Positions 16,991 to 25,341 of a stretch of 64,000 bases of DNA are shown in pieces. The first letter of the stretch is position 1, and every line of letters starts with the position of its first letter. Under the pieces are notes generated by a model, which searched no databases, was not told the origin of the DNA, and saw only the letters and a program-made list of their open reading frames with translations. The stretch is from Spongiibacter sp. IMCC21906 (GTDB lineage Bacteria; Pseudomonadota; Gammaproteobacteria; Pseudomonadales; Spongiibacteraceae). Made by a program: the position numbers and the translations under genes. Location: contig NZ_CP011477.1 in NCBI RefSeq assembly GCF_001010805.1, forward strand, positions 1,565,001-1,629,000, written 5' to 3'.

Positions 16991-17084
16991 TTTTGCTCTC
17001 CCATTTTGAGGGCGGCCATTATAATGCAGCTCAAGGGGCTTGCCGACGATAGAAGTCTTAAGATTTAGTGATTTTGGAGGATAA

Positions 17085-17540
17085 ATGCCGATTTTTGCAT
17101 GGGTTTTACTTACCGTGGGTCTGTTCATTGTGGTGGTACTGGCGGCAATGGCGTACCGCGCGGTGTCGCAGTTGCGTCAACAACAACGTCAGCTTCAGCG
17201 TGCGCAAGAGCAGCGTGTCAGTGAAACCTCTCTGAGCGCCTTAGAGGGGGTAAGAATATTGGCGGGCAGTTATTTGGCAGGGCAAGTTCAGGCTAGTGAA
17301 GTGTCGCTGCGTATTGCCGTGTTGCTGGACCAACCGGGCCACCCCGATGAGATCACCTCTGCGGGTAAGGCTTTTACGGAGATGGCCGCAAAGTTGGCGC
17401 ATATTCCGACACATCAAGCTTGGAAAGACTTACCGGTGGCTCGGCAGCGCAAATTGCGTACTGAAATGGAAGATTTGGAAACCCTGCATCAAGACGAATT
17501 GACCCAAAGCGCAGAGGCGCTACTAGGCTTATTAAATTGA
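17085..17540 (+). CDS. DUF2489 membrane-anchored protein
   Basis: 151 residues. One N-terminal membrane anchor (IFAWVLLTVGLFIVVVLAAMAYRAV) followed by a charged coiled region (QLRQQQRQLQRAQEQR) and a soluble helical domain with LEGVRILAGSYLAGQVQASEVSLRIAVLLDQPG, the DUF2489 pattern. The cytoplasmic side is likely by the positive-inside rule. TTTTGGAGGATAA precedes the ATG. Function unknown. Divergent from mtnA, convergent with the tetR gene. Confidence 0.8.
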   Translation: MPIFAWVLLTVGLFIVVVLAAMAYRAVSQLRQQQRQLQRAQEQRVSETSLSALEGVRILAGSYLAGQVQASEVSLRIAVLLDQPGHPDEITSAGKAFTEMAAKLAHIPTHQAWKDLPVARQRKLRTEMEDLETLHQDELTQSAEALLGLLN

Positions 17541-17568
17541 TTGCTAAACGCCGGTCTGAAATGTGAAT

Positions 17569-18171
17569 TCAGGCATTTTTCTGGCTTTGAATCAGCGCAT
17601 TTAAACCGTCGACCATTTTTTCTTGCAGCTGAAGTTGGGCTTCAAGCTGTGTTTCTTCTAGAGGATCAACCCCAAATAGCGACTTATGCAGGGGAGCCAA
17701 GGTGACATAACCTAGGATCATGGAGTGGAAAGCCATGGCGGTGGGAATGCTCAAGAATTCTCGCTGCGGGTCAGCAGCGGAGGCGCTGATATAAGAAAAA
17801 AACTGCCGGTACCATTTTTCACGCAATAAGGTGAGGGTTTCATCTTCCGCGAGGGTGGCATGTTGTATCAGTCTGGCAACGTTGGGTGATTCCGTCAGTA
17901 ATGCCATGATTTTCTGGATCTGTTGGCGGGTTTCGCTAAAGTCGGCGCTGGCGTCTAAGTCTTTGGTCGCTTCTGCCAGAGGGGTGAATAACCCCTGACA
18001 AACTTCTTCGTATATAGCCAGTTTATTAGGAAAATGCTTGTAGATTGCGGGACTGCTGATGTTAACAATCGAGGCAATTTCAGTCACCGCTGTGGCGGCA
18101 AAGCCTTTTTGGGCAAATAGCTTTTCGGCTACCTGAAGTATAAGTTGCCGAGTGTTTTTGCGTTTTTTCAT
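17569..18171 (-). CDS. TetR/AcrR-family transcriptional regulator
   Basis: 200 residues. N-terminal helix-turn-helix (ILQVAEKLFAQKGFAATAVTEIASIVNISSPAIYKHFPNKLAIYEEV in the first ~60 residues) and a C-terminal ligand/dimer domain. Third gene of a likely lemA-GIDE-tetR unit (16-nt gap to the gene upstream), so it may regulate that operon, or simply be carried with it. The ligand is unknown. Confidence 0.88.
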   Translation of the reverse strand: MKKRKNTRQLILQVAEKLFAQKGFAATAVTEIASIVNISSPAIYKHFPNKLAIYEEVCQGLFTPLAEATKDLDASADFSETRQQIQKIMALLTESPNVARLIQHATLAEDETLTLLREKWYRQFFSYISASAADPQREFLSIPTAMAFHSMILGYVTLAPLHKSLFGVDPLEETQLEAQLQLQEKMVDGLNALIQSQKNA

Positions 18172-18187
18172 GTGTGGTCCGACATTG

Positions 18188-19069
18188 CTATATTCCGTGA
18201 GAGGAGAAAACTTGCCACGTCAGTGCGGCGGTGGCAATGATACTCAAGATAAATAGCCCTGCAGCCTGCCAGCGGAAGCGGCGGCTTAATGCGGTAGGTT
18301 CTGTTGTTGCAATAAGAAAAGGGTGGCGCCGACTTTTGGGGTCTTTAATGCTATGTACCACTGCAACGGGTAATTGCTGCTCTATTTGCCGCTCAGCTTT
18401 ACGTAACGCTTCTGCTCTTGCTAACTCCCACTCTTTAAAGTCTATTTCACCGTTGGCGTCATGGTCAAAGCGGCTCAGTAACTTGGCATAGTCTTGCTTC
18501 CACTCATTGAGGATATTGGCTTGGGCGTGATTGGCCAGCTCGGCGGGGTTGGGAGGGTGGCGGCTGCTAAACGCGCCAATAACGTAGAGGGGATCATCCT
18601 TGCACAATAGTTCTTCAGTGTAGCGATATTTACCGCTCAGTAGACTAAACCCTGAGTGCTGATGCCCCGCAGGAAAACGTGATGAGCCTTGCCAGGTCTT
18701 TTTACGGTGGCTGCTGACTTCCGCCCCTGTGGGGAGAATAAAGCAGCTGCCAGTAACATCAAAAATAACAAACGGCGCGTCACTGCGTCCCTTTTGTACG
18801 GTGTGCCACCGGCTGTTTTTGCCGCTGCGCCGATATTCTTCAATTTTGTACTCGTACCAGACACAGGGGCTTAGGGTGAGAGGGCTGACGAGCGCGGTAT
18901 CGCCACTGTCAGCGGCCATACCAATTAACTCTACGTAGCCTTGGTGAGCCGAGCGTATTTTAGAGCTTGGCGTGTCTTCAATAATGCGGGCTCGGCGCAG
19001 ACGGGAGATGCTGCCGAAACCGCAGGCCAAGGAGATGGCTGCACTAAAGCCTAGGGCGAGATAATCCAC
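18188..19069 (-). CDS. GIDE-domain membrane protein with EF-hand
   Basis: 293 residues. N-terminal hydrophobic segment (YLALGFSAAISLACGFGSI), then a domain resembling the E3 ubiquitin-ligase-associated GIDE family (HQGYVELIGMA, LTLSPCVWYEYKIEEYRR, HTVQKGRSDAPFVIFDVTGSCFI), an EF-hand loop DHDANGEIDFKEWE (~residues 203-216) with Asp/Asn/Glu at calcium-coordinating places, and a C-terminal membrane helix (AAGLFILSIIATAALTWQVF). No RING finger, as usual for bacterial members. Follows lemA by 14 nt. Family knowledge gives an envelope association with LemA; function is not established. The EF-hand suggests calcium dependence. Confidence 0.75.
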   Translation of the reverse strand: MDYLALGFSAAISLACGFGSISRLRRARIIEDTPSSKIRSAHQGYVELIGMAADSGDTALVSPLTLSPCVWYEYKIEEYRRSGKNSRWHTVQKGRSDAPFVIFDVTGSCFILPTGAEVSSHRKKTWQGSSRFPAGHQHSGFSLLSGKYRYTEELLCKDDPLYVIGAFSSRHPPNPAELANHAQANILNEWKQDYAKLLSRFDHDANGEIDFKEWELARAEALRKAERQIEQQLPVAVVHSIKDPKSRRHPFLIATTEPTALSRRFRWQAAGLFILSIIATAALTWQVFSSHGI

Positions 19070-19083
19070 AGCTGCTGTCTCGG

Positions 19084-19653
19084 CTAGTTAAATAAGGCTT
19101 TTACATCCACGTCTGCCAGTTCTTCTTGCCTAAAGCTTAGGAGGTCAAAATCTTTGAAGTTAAACAGGCGGGCAACAATCACATCGGGAAACTGCTCAAT
19201 TCGCACGTTATTGTTGTTTACGGCTTCATTATAGACTTCCCGGCGATCTGCTATGGCGCTTTCAAGCCCCGAAATCCGCTGCTGTAATTTACCAAAAGCT
19301 TCGTCGGCTTTTAATTCCGGGTAGTTTTCGGCCAGCGCAAACAATTGACCTAAACCACTACGCATTTGGGTTTCAGCAGCGCCAAGGCTTTTTATGTCGC
19401 CTTTGTCTTGTGCGTTGGCAACCAGTTGTCTTGCCTCTATCACCCGGCTTAAGGTGTCTTGCTCGTAGCTCATATATTGTTTGCAGGTTTCAATTAGCTT
19501 AGGGAGTTCGTCGTGGCGTTGTTTTAGTAACACATCGATATTGGCCAAGCTTTTTGACACATTGTGCTTGAGGTTAACCAAGCCGTTATACAACATAACG
19601 AGGTAAACGATCAGAAAGAGTGCAAGTCCCAGAAAAACGGCTAGGCCTATCAT
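19084..19653 (-). CDS. lemA: LemA family protein
   Basis: 189 residues. N-terminal membrane helix (GLAVFLGLALFLIVYLVMLYNGLV), the LemA core NVSKSLANIDVLLKQRHDELPKLIETCKQYMSYEQDTL, LFALAENYPELKADEAF and VYNEAVNNNNVRIEQFPDVIVARLF. Short N-out, long coiled helical cytoplasmic or periplasmic part. First gene of lemA-GIDE-tetR. LemA proteins are widespread with unclear function. Confidence 0.92.
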   Translation of the reverse strand: MIGLAVFLGLALFLIVYLVMLYNGLVNLKHNVSKSLANIDVLLKQRHDELPKLIETCKQYMSYEQDTLSRVIEARQLVANAQDKGDIKSLGAAETQMRSGLGQLFALAENYPELKADEAFGKLQQRISGLESAIADRREVYNEAVNNNNVRIEQFPDVIVARLFNFKDFDLLSFRQEELADVDVKALFN

Positions 19654-19659
19654 TGAGGC

Positions 19660-19686
19660 GATCCCTCAGCAGAAGAGTGAGGGATC
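19660..19686. other. 9-bp perfect hairpin upstream of lemA
   Basis: Arms GATCCCTCA (19660-19668) and TGAGGGATC (19678-19686), 9-nt loop. Lies between the cysteine synthase stop and the lemA ATG on the minus strand. No U-run follows, so it is either a weak terminator for the gene upstream or a 5'-leader structure of lemA. Confidence 0.5.
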
Positions 19687-19720
19687 AGTATAGCCGAGGG
19701 GCAAGAGGGGCTGAAGTGCT

Positions 19721-20731
19721 TTAATTGCGCATCCAGTCGGGGGCTGGTAATCCCATATTTTCTAAAAAAACGGGGTTAAACAGTTTGCTTTTGTAGCGGT
19801 CGCCGTAATCACAGAGAATAGTGACGATGGTTTTGCCGGGCCCCAGGTCTTTAGCTAGCGAAACTGCCCCCGCAATATTCACTGCGGATGAGCCCCCCAG
19901 GCAGAGGCCTTCGTTACGGAGCAAGTTAAAAATATAAGGCAGGGCTTCGGCGTCGCTGACTTGGTAGGCCTTGTCCACATGGGCTTGGCGAAGGTTGTCG
20001 GTTACCAGGCTAATACCTATGCCCTCGGTAATGGATCTGCCTTCACCACTTAACTCACCGTTGGTGAAGTAATTGTAAAGGGAGGAACCTTGGGGGTCTG
20101 CCAAGCCAATAGTCATCGCGGGGTTGTGTGCTTTTAGTGCTTGGCTAACCCCAGCCAGTGTTCCGCCGGTGCCTACCGCGCAAATAAAGCCGTCTATTTT
20201 GCCCTCGGTTTGCTGCCAAATTTCTTCGCCAGTCGTCTGTTTATGGATCTTGGCGTTAGCCGTATTATCAAACTGCCGGGCCCAGATGGCACCATTCGCT
20301 TCGGTTTCGTTAAGCTTTTCAGCCAGCCGCCTGGCGGTATGGATGTAATGGTTGGGGTCGTTATAGTTAGTGGCAGGGACTAGTCTCAGGTCTGCGCCGT
20401 AGAGATCGAGTAACTCAATTTTTTCTCGGCTCTGACTTTGCGGCATCACCACCACGCTGCGATAACCAAGGGCGTTGGCTATTAATGTCAGGCCTATACC
20501 GGTATTACCCGCTGTGCCTTCAACAATGGTGCCGCCGGGGCGGAGGCTGCCATTTTGCTCTGCGTCACGAATAATACCCAACGCGGTGCGATCTTTTACG
20601 GAGCCACCGGGGTTTAGAAATTCAGCTTTGCCGTAAATATGGCAGCCTGTTAAAGCTGATACTTCTTTGAGATAGACTAGGGGGGTGTTGCCGATAAGTT
20701 CCGGCATGGATTTAGCTTCGGTCAGGGCCAT
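19721..20731 (-). CDS. Cysteine synthase A family protein
   Basis: 336 residues from the ATG at 20731, which has GGAG 7 nt upstream (a second ATG 12 nt earlier lacks a good site). PLP enzyme making cysteine from O-acetylserine and sulfide, or a related beta-replacement. Seen: PLP Lys46 in NPGGSVKDRTA, EGTAGNTGIGLT, phosphate loop GTGGTLAG, and the C-terminal GGSSAVN segment. The extended C-terminus (DYGDRYKSKLFNPVFLENMGLPAPDWM) resembles the CysK2-like/fungal-type subgroup. No cysE neighbour. Single gene. Confidence 0.88.
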   Translation of the reverse strand: MALTEAKSMPELIGNTPLVYLKEVSALTGCHIYGKAEFLNPGGSVKDRTALGIIRDAEQNGSLRPGGTIVEGTAGNTGIGLTLIANALGYRSVVVMPQSQSREKIELLDLYGADLRLVPATNYNDPNHYIHTARRLAEKLNETEANGAIWARQFDNTANAKIHKQTTGEEIWQQTEGKIDGFICAVGTGGTLAGVSQALKAHNPAMTIGLADPQGSSLYNYFTNGELSGEGRSITEGIGISLVTDNLRQAHVDKAYQVSDAEALPYIFNLLRNEGLCLGGSSAVNIAGAVSLAKDLGPGKTIVTILCDYGDRYKSKLFNPVFLENMGLPAPDWMRN

Positions 20732-20868
20732 GTAATACTCCATGTTCTTGTTTGCTAATGGTATAGCTGGCGGCTATTTGTCGCAATGATTGCTGACGCA
20801 TTGATGCTTTGGACTATAGAGTTGACCTCAGGTCTGATATTTTTCGGTGCGGGTAGAAATAATACTAG

Positions 20869-20950
20869 GGTCTGTTCACACTAATCCGATTATTACTGTT
20901 GTGGCTAAAATGACTTCCAGCAGTGACAATTGGATTAGTGTGAACAGGTC
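20869..20950. mobile_element. 82-bp MITE-like element with 19-bp terminal inverted repeats
   Basis: Ends GGTCTGTTCACACTAATCC (20869-20887) and, on the other strand, GACCTGTTCACACTAATCC (20932-20950): 17 of 19 match. Both sides carry the 4-bp CTAG (20865-20868 and 20951-20954), the YTAR-type target duplication of IS5-group elements. It has no coding capacity. The ends differ from the IS5-family copy at 35035, so a different parent transposase would mobilise it. The element lies 13 bp upstream of the -35 of the ECF sigma promoter. Confidence 0.75.
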
Positions 20951-20967
20951 CTAGGCTGTGTTTGGGT

Positions 20968-20993
20968 TGATCCGCTTAATCATCCATAACGTA
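20968..20993 (+). promoter_or_regulatory. ECF (RpoE/ChrR-type) autoregulatory promoter
   Basis: TGATCC (20968-20973), 16-bp spacer, CGTA (20990-20993). This is the pattern known for promoters recognised by sigma factors paired with ChrR-type anti-sigmas. It sits 23 bp upstream of the sigma-factor ATG, so the operon probably drives itself. Confidence 0.65.
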
Positions 20994-21016
20994 ATACTGA
21001 TAACAGAGGTTTGTTG

Positions 21017-21580
21017 ATGGCAGATGAAGCCACAGAGCAAGTGCGCAGTGGCAAGTTTTGGGCAGAATGCATGGCTAATATTGCTCAAAATAGAGACAAA
21101 GGCAGCTTTATGCTGTTATTTGATCACTTTTCGCCCCGGGTCAATGCCTATTTGCTGGGTCAAGGTGTGGACAGTGCGACTGCTGAAGACATTACCCAAG
21201 AGGCATTGCTGGCCCTTTGGAATAAGGCCAAGCTCTATAAACCTGAAAAAGCCGCGGTGAGTACCTGGCTTTTTCGCGTCGCACGAAATCTATGGATAGA
21301 TAAATTGCGTAAGCAGCGCGGCATCGCCTACGAGGCAGATGACCGCATTGCCGAAGAAACTAATATCGAACCCACTTTGGGCGCAGACGGGGATAGGCTG
21401 AAGTCTGCTCTGGATGCCTTGCCTCTCAATCAGGCGCAAGTGGTGTACAAGTCCTATTACGAGGGCAAAAGTCACAGTGAGATCGCCGCTGAAACGGGGA
21501 TGCCACTAGGTAGTGTGAAGTCAAGTTTACGGCTAGCCATCAAGGCTTTCCGTGAGCAATTTGGAGAAGTTGGCAAATGA
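21017..21580 (+). CDS. ECF RNA polymerase sigma factor (RpoE/ChrR type)
   Basis: 187 residues from the ATG at 21017; AGAGGT is placed 6 nt upstream and favours this over the two in-frame TTG codons just before. Sigma-2 region (FDHFSPRVNAYLLGQGVDSATAEDITQEALLALWNKA, STWLFRVARNLWIDKLRK) and sigma-4 region (LNQAQVVYKSYYEGKSHSEIAAETGMPLGSVKSSLRLA). Overlaps the ChrR gene by 4 nt. In this sigma group the trigger is singlet oxygen or related oxidants. Confidence 0.92.
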   Translation: MADEATEQVRSGKFWAECMANIAQNRDKGSFMLLFDHFSPRVNAYLLGQGVDSATAEDITQEALLALWNKAKLYKPEKAAVSTWLFRVARNLWIDKLRKQRGIAYEADDRIAEETNIEPTLGADGDRLKSALDALPLNQAQVVYKSYYEGKSHSEIAAETGMPLGSVKSSLRLAIKAFREQFGEVGK

Positions 21581-22236
21581 GCCGTATAGAACATCATCCC
21601 AGTGAAGACACGCTGGCCAGCTATAGTGCAGGGGCGTTGCCTGCTGCTTTGGCCTTGGTAGTGGGTTGTCATCTGGAATTTTGCTCGTCTTGTCGTCGTG
21701 ATCTGGCGGGGTTGGAACATTTGGGTGGCGAGCTAATGACAGCACTGCCGCCTAAAGCGTTATCGACAGCGGCGCGAGATAGAATGCTGGACCTGCTCGA
21801 CGAGCAAGTGGATATGGAAGTATCTACCGTCACGTCGACTGAAAAAGCTAAAGCTTCTTCTATGCCGGCACTGCTGAGTAAACTGACTGGCTCAGCAAAC
21901 TTGGAAAGCATGCCTTGGAAGGTTGCTGCGCCAGGGATTAGACAAATTGTATTGAAAACAGGTGAAGGCAATGCCCGCTTGTTACGTATTTCAGCAGGTA
22001 TGCGAATGCCAGTGCACAGCCATCGGGGCAATGAATTAACGATGATTTTGCAAGGTGGTTACAGCGATGCATTGGGTCAGTTTAATGCGGGAGATGTTGC
22101 CGATTTGGATGGCAGTGTGGAGCATCAACCCATTGCGGATGATGATCAAGATTGCATCTGTTTGGCGGGAATGGATGCGCCGCTGATTTTTAAAGGCTGG
22201 ATTGCTAAATTGATGCAGCCGTTTGTGGGGATGTGA
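21577..22236 (+). CDS. chrR: ChrR-family zinc anti-sigma factor with cupin domain
   Basis: 219 residues. N-terminal zinc anti-sigma domain: His6, His32, Cys36, Cys39 (GCHLEFCSSC). C-terminal cupin with metal ligands His147, His149, Glu153 and His183, which line up with those of Rhodobacter ChrR. Holds the ECF factor inactive until oxidant (singlet oxygen, hydroperoxide) damages or triggers the cupin. Overlaps the sigma gene by 4 nt, giving stoichiometric expression. Followed by the palindromic terminator at 22311. Confidence 0.92.
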   Translation: MSRIEHHPSEDTLASYSAGALPAALALVVGCHLEFCSSCRRDLAGLEHLGGELMTALPPKALSTAARDRMLDLLDEQVDMEVSTVTSTEKAKASSMPALLSKLTGSANLESMPWKVAAPGIRQIVLKTGEGNARLLRISAGMRMPVHSHRGNELTMILQGGYSDALGQFNAGDVADLDGSVEHQPIADDDQDCICLAGMDAPLIFKGWIAKLMQPFVGM

Positions 22237-22310
22237 GTATTTTTTAACGGCATTAAGTAGCAAAAAGCCTTATCTGTACACCTGTACTATGAGATTAGGA
22301 TTAGCAGGCC

Positions 22311-22342
22311 AATAAAAAAGCGCTATATAGCGCTTTTTTATT
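22311..22342. terminator. Perfect 32-bp palindromic terminator
   Basis: Each half is AATAAAAAAGCGCTAT or its reverse complement; the GC core AGCGCT is flanked by A and T runs on both strands. It serves both chrR and the convergent diguanylate cyclase gene, whose stop codon (22338-22340) lies inside it. Confidence 0.9.
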
Positions 22343-23243
22343 GGGTACCGATTTTTTCTGCACTCATTGTACGATTTCTTCCGGCTGCTTTTGCTTCATA
22401 AAGGGCTTCGTCAGCACGTTGGAATAACTGTTGAAGCTCTTCTTTAAGCTCGATGTTGCACTGAGCCAAGCCAATGCTAATGGTCAGTGGGATACTCAGT
22501 TCGTTGTTGGCGGTAGCGGGCTGGAGCTGCACTGCAGATCGCATGCGCTCTGCGATTACCCACGCTTCTTCCTCGCCCGTGTTGGGTAATAAAATAACAA
22601 ACTCTTCACCGCCATAACGACCAATTTGATCGTACTCACGTAAATTGTTACTTAATACTTGAACTAAGTGTTTTAGAGCGATATCGCCAACGCTGTGGCC
22701 ATGGGTGTCATTAATTTTCTTAAAGTGGTCTATATCCAGAACCATAAGAGATAGCGGATTATTTTTCCGTCGAGATTCCTGCACAGCATTGAGCAGTAAC
22801 TCATCAATCATGCGACGATTCCAGCACTGGGTTAGAGCATCGCGGGATGCCAGCTGGTTGAGCGTTTGCTCAAGACGCACAATACGGCTGCCTGCGGCGA
22901 TCCGGACTTTCAATACTCGATGGTCGAAGGGTTTGCTGACAAAATCATCTGCGCCTGCCTCCATTGCTTCAACAATGGCTTCACTACCTTCTTTGCCTGT
23001 TAGCATAAGGATATAGAAAAACTGGCCGTCGCTGCGCTCGCGAATGGTCTTACACAGCTCTGGTCCACTTAGACCTGGCATTGACCAATCGATAATCATT
23101 AGGTGAGGCGGGTTTTTTTCTGCCAGCTTAGTTAGGGCCTGATGCCCATCTTCGGCTACCACGGGCACAAAGCCCCATTCTTCTAATGCGGCGCATACTG
23201 CTAAGCGGGTTATCGGGTCGTCGTCGACCAGCAAAACATCCAT
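22338..23243 (-). CDS. Response regulator with GGDEF diguanylate cyclase domain
   Basis: 301 residues. Receiver domain with Asp7-Asp8-Asp9, phospho-acceptor Asp52 (IIDWSMPG), Thr82 and Lys104; then a GGDEF domain with active RYGGEEF and an RxxD inhibitory site (REYD) exactly five residues before it, so product feedback is expected. Makes cyclic di-GMP when phosphorylated. It begins 1 nt after the stop of the hybrid histidine kinase gene, which should be its phospho-donor through the kinase Hpt domain. Confidence 0.93.
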   Translation of the reverse strand: MDVLLVDDDPITRLAVCAALEEWGFVPVVAEDGHQALTKLAEKNPPHLMIIDWSMPGLSGPELCKTIRERSDGQFFYILMLTGKEGSEAIVEAMEAGADDFVSKPFDHRVLKVRIAAGSRIVRLEQTLNQLASRDALTQCWNRRMIDELLLNAVQESRRKNNPLSLMVLDIDHFKKINDTHGHSVGDIALKHLVQVLSNNLREYDQIGRYGGEEFVILLPNTGEEEAWVIAERMRSAVQLQPATANNELSIPLTISIGLAQCNIELKEELQQLFQRADEALYEAKAAGRNRTMSAEKIGTQ

Positions 23244-23244
23244 A

Positions 23245-25341
23245 TTATTGCTCTGCTATTTCATTTAATTCGCTGATGAGTTGGTCAAGCTGCTCACGTT
23301 TGGCTTGCCATTGAGTTTCCCACTGTTCAAACGGGAGCGTGATAGCTAATGACTCTAATACAGCGACTTCTTGGTAATAAGCGGTATGCACAAAATTGCC
23401 CAAAGCACTTTTTAGTCGATGTATGGCTTGTGAAAGCTTCTGTGGATCCCGCAGACCCCTGGCATTATCTATATCTGACAACATTTCTGGAAGTTCATCT
23501 AAGAACAGTCTGACGATGGACTGCATTAGCCCCTGATTACCCCTAGTGATATCGCTAAGCCGATTTTTGTCCAAAATCATGATGTTTAAGCTAGTGTCCT
23601 CGTTGGCGGAGTGCAGTTGAAGTTTTGAATCAGGTAGTTTTCTTACTGGATTGCCTTCAATTTTTTGAATTAATGATGTCAGATCACCGGGCTTTGCTAT
23701 GCAGTGACTCATGCTGGCATGGAAATAGTGATTGCTACCACCATTACGTATTGAGTCAGTCAGTGCAATGATGGGGATAGGATGCCCGGTTTTGTCCTCA
23801 ATTTCACGAATTTTTTCAGCAGCTTGAAATCCATCCTTAACGGGCATCTTTACATCTATCAAAATTTGGTCGAAATGACCACTCTCAAAAGCCTTTATTG
23901 CGGCTAAGCCATTGTCGACAAGGGTTAATTTATGCCCTCTGGCAGATAGTGAGTCGAGTAGTAATTGCTGAGTAAGGTGATTGTCTTCAGCAATTAGGAT
24001 TGATAATGGCACTGGTGCTAGATCATGGTCTGTATCACCCTTTTGGGTGGGGGCAGAGGAAAGGCGTTGAACCTGGTTGTCGTGATTTGATTCCCGCATT
24101 TTTGGAGAGCTTGAAAAATCGTTTTTTTGTATTGTTACAGGCAAGCAAATGTAGATGTTACTGCCTTTGCCCACTTGGCTTTCTAGCCCTACATCGCCTT
24201 CCATGAGTTTGATCATCTTAGACACAATTTTTAAGCCTAGCCCTATTTCATTTACGGCTGGGTTTGTTTCATTTTGTGTTTTAGCAACAGCATCAATAAT
24301 TGCCTGCTGTTTTTTTAAAGGGATGCCAACGCCAGTGTCGCTAACAGAAAATTTCACGTTAGTCTGGTTTTGATAATCTGACGTTGTCGATATATATAAT
24401 GTTATGTCGCCAGAATCGGTAAATTTTACGGCGTTGTTTAATAGGTGACTTAACATTTGCTTGATTCTAAAGGAATCTGATATCAACCATTCCGGCCCAT
24501 TTTCTTCGACCTCATATCGAAGTTGAATATCTTTGTCTTTGATGATGACTTTTGTTTCTTCAATCAGCTCATTCACCATTTCAATTAAATTAAATCGTGT
24601 CTTACTTATAATTAACGTTTCCGCTTGTAGTTTTGACAGATCGAGAACGTCATTCAAGGTTTCCAGTAAAGACCTGGCTGAACGATTAACAATACGGAGG
24701 TATTCTTGTTGACGTGCATCTAAGGGGGTATTTTCCAGTAGGCTATTGATTCCTAAAATACCGTTGATTGGAGTGCGTAGGTCATGGCTTATGTTGGCTA
24801 GAAATTTGTTTTGGTTGGTGATTTGTTCTTCTGCATTGGCTTTGGCAAGTTCTAGTTTTTGGATCTGTTGTGTTGTTTTTTCTGTAGAAGAATGCTCTCG
24901 TAGCGCTGCTTGGTTAAGAACATGGTTAAAGGCAATCGCAAGATTTTGTAAGCTTGTATTTCGATAATTTTCTGGCAAGCGCTCATTGATATCCCCCTGT
25001 TTTATTCGTGTGATCATTGTTTCGAGTGTTTTGAAAGGGGCATAGATTCGTTTGGAAACATATATGGCTGCGACTAAGGAAGCCATGCAAAACCAAAAAA
25101 ACAGGTTTATTTGTTGTTGATGAAAAAGCGTTGTGGGGAGGAGTACTTCAGCACTATCTTTATCTGTGACCGCAAAGGCAGTACTGGAATGCTGTTGTTT
25201 ATTGGTGGAAGCACTGAGTTCAGTGAAGCTGGTTTTTTTTTGCGCTTGGCTGGTGTGAATGTAATCTAATAAGCCTAAAAAAATGACGGGGATCACGGCA
25301 AACAAGAATAAAGTAATCAGTAATTTCTTGGGCAGCGACAC
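23245..25341 (-). CDS. Hybrid sensor histidine kinase (HAMP-HisKA-HATPase-REC-Hpt)
   Basis: 698 residues. Two membrane helices (LLITLFLFAVIPVIFLGLLDYI and INLFFWFCMASLVAAIYV, ~8-28 and 78-96) enclose a short ~50-residue periplasmic part; then HAMP (~97-150), HisKA with His186 in NISHDLRTPING, HATPase_c (DTGVGIPLKKQ, EIGLGLKIVSKM), a receiver (IAEDNHLTQQL, LIDVKMPVKDG) and a C-terminal Hpt with His in AIHRLKSALGNF. Full phosphorelay in one chain; the output is the adjacent REC-GGDEF protein. The small sensor domain suggests a membrane or small-ligand stimulus. Confidence 0.93.
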   Translation of the reverse strand: MSLPKKLLITLFLFAVIPVIFLGLLDYIHTSQAQKKTSFTELSASTNKQQHSSTAFAVTDKDSAEVLLPTTLFHQQQINLFFWFCMASLVAAIYVSKRIYAPFKTLETMITRIKQGDINERLPENYRNTSLQNLAIAFNHVLNQAALREHSSTEKTTQQIQKLELAKANAEEQITNQNKFLANISHDLRTPINGILGINSLLENTPLDARQQEYLRIVNRSARSLLETLNDVLDLSKLQAETLIISKTRFNLIEMVNELIEETKVIIKDKDIQLRYEVEENGPEWLISDSFRIKQMLSHLLNNAVKFTDSGDITLYISTTSDYQNQTNVKFSVSDTGVGIPLKKQQAIIDAVAKTQNETNPAVNEIGLGLKIVSKMIKLMEGDVGLESQVGKGSNIYICLPVTIQKNDFSSSPKMRESNHDNQVQRLSSAPTQKGDTDHDLAPVPLSILIAEDNHLTQQLLLDSLSARGHKLTLVDNGLAAIKAFESGHFDQILIDVKMPVKDGFQAAEKIREIEDKTGHPIPIIALTDSIRNGGSNHYFHASMSHCIAKPGDLTSLIQKIEGNPVRKLPDSKLQLHSANEDTSLNIMILDKNRLSDITRGNQGLMQSIVRLFLDELPEMLSDIDNARGLRDPQKLSQAIHRLKSALGNFVHTAYYQEVAVLESLAITLPFEQWETQWQAKREQLDQLISELNEIAEQ

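Noticed and set aside
16991-17128. 46-residue N-terminal extension of mtnA
   Set aside because: The GTG at 16990 has a good ribosome site and matches the family start; the extension would cover the divergent DUF2489 promoter.
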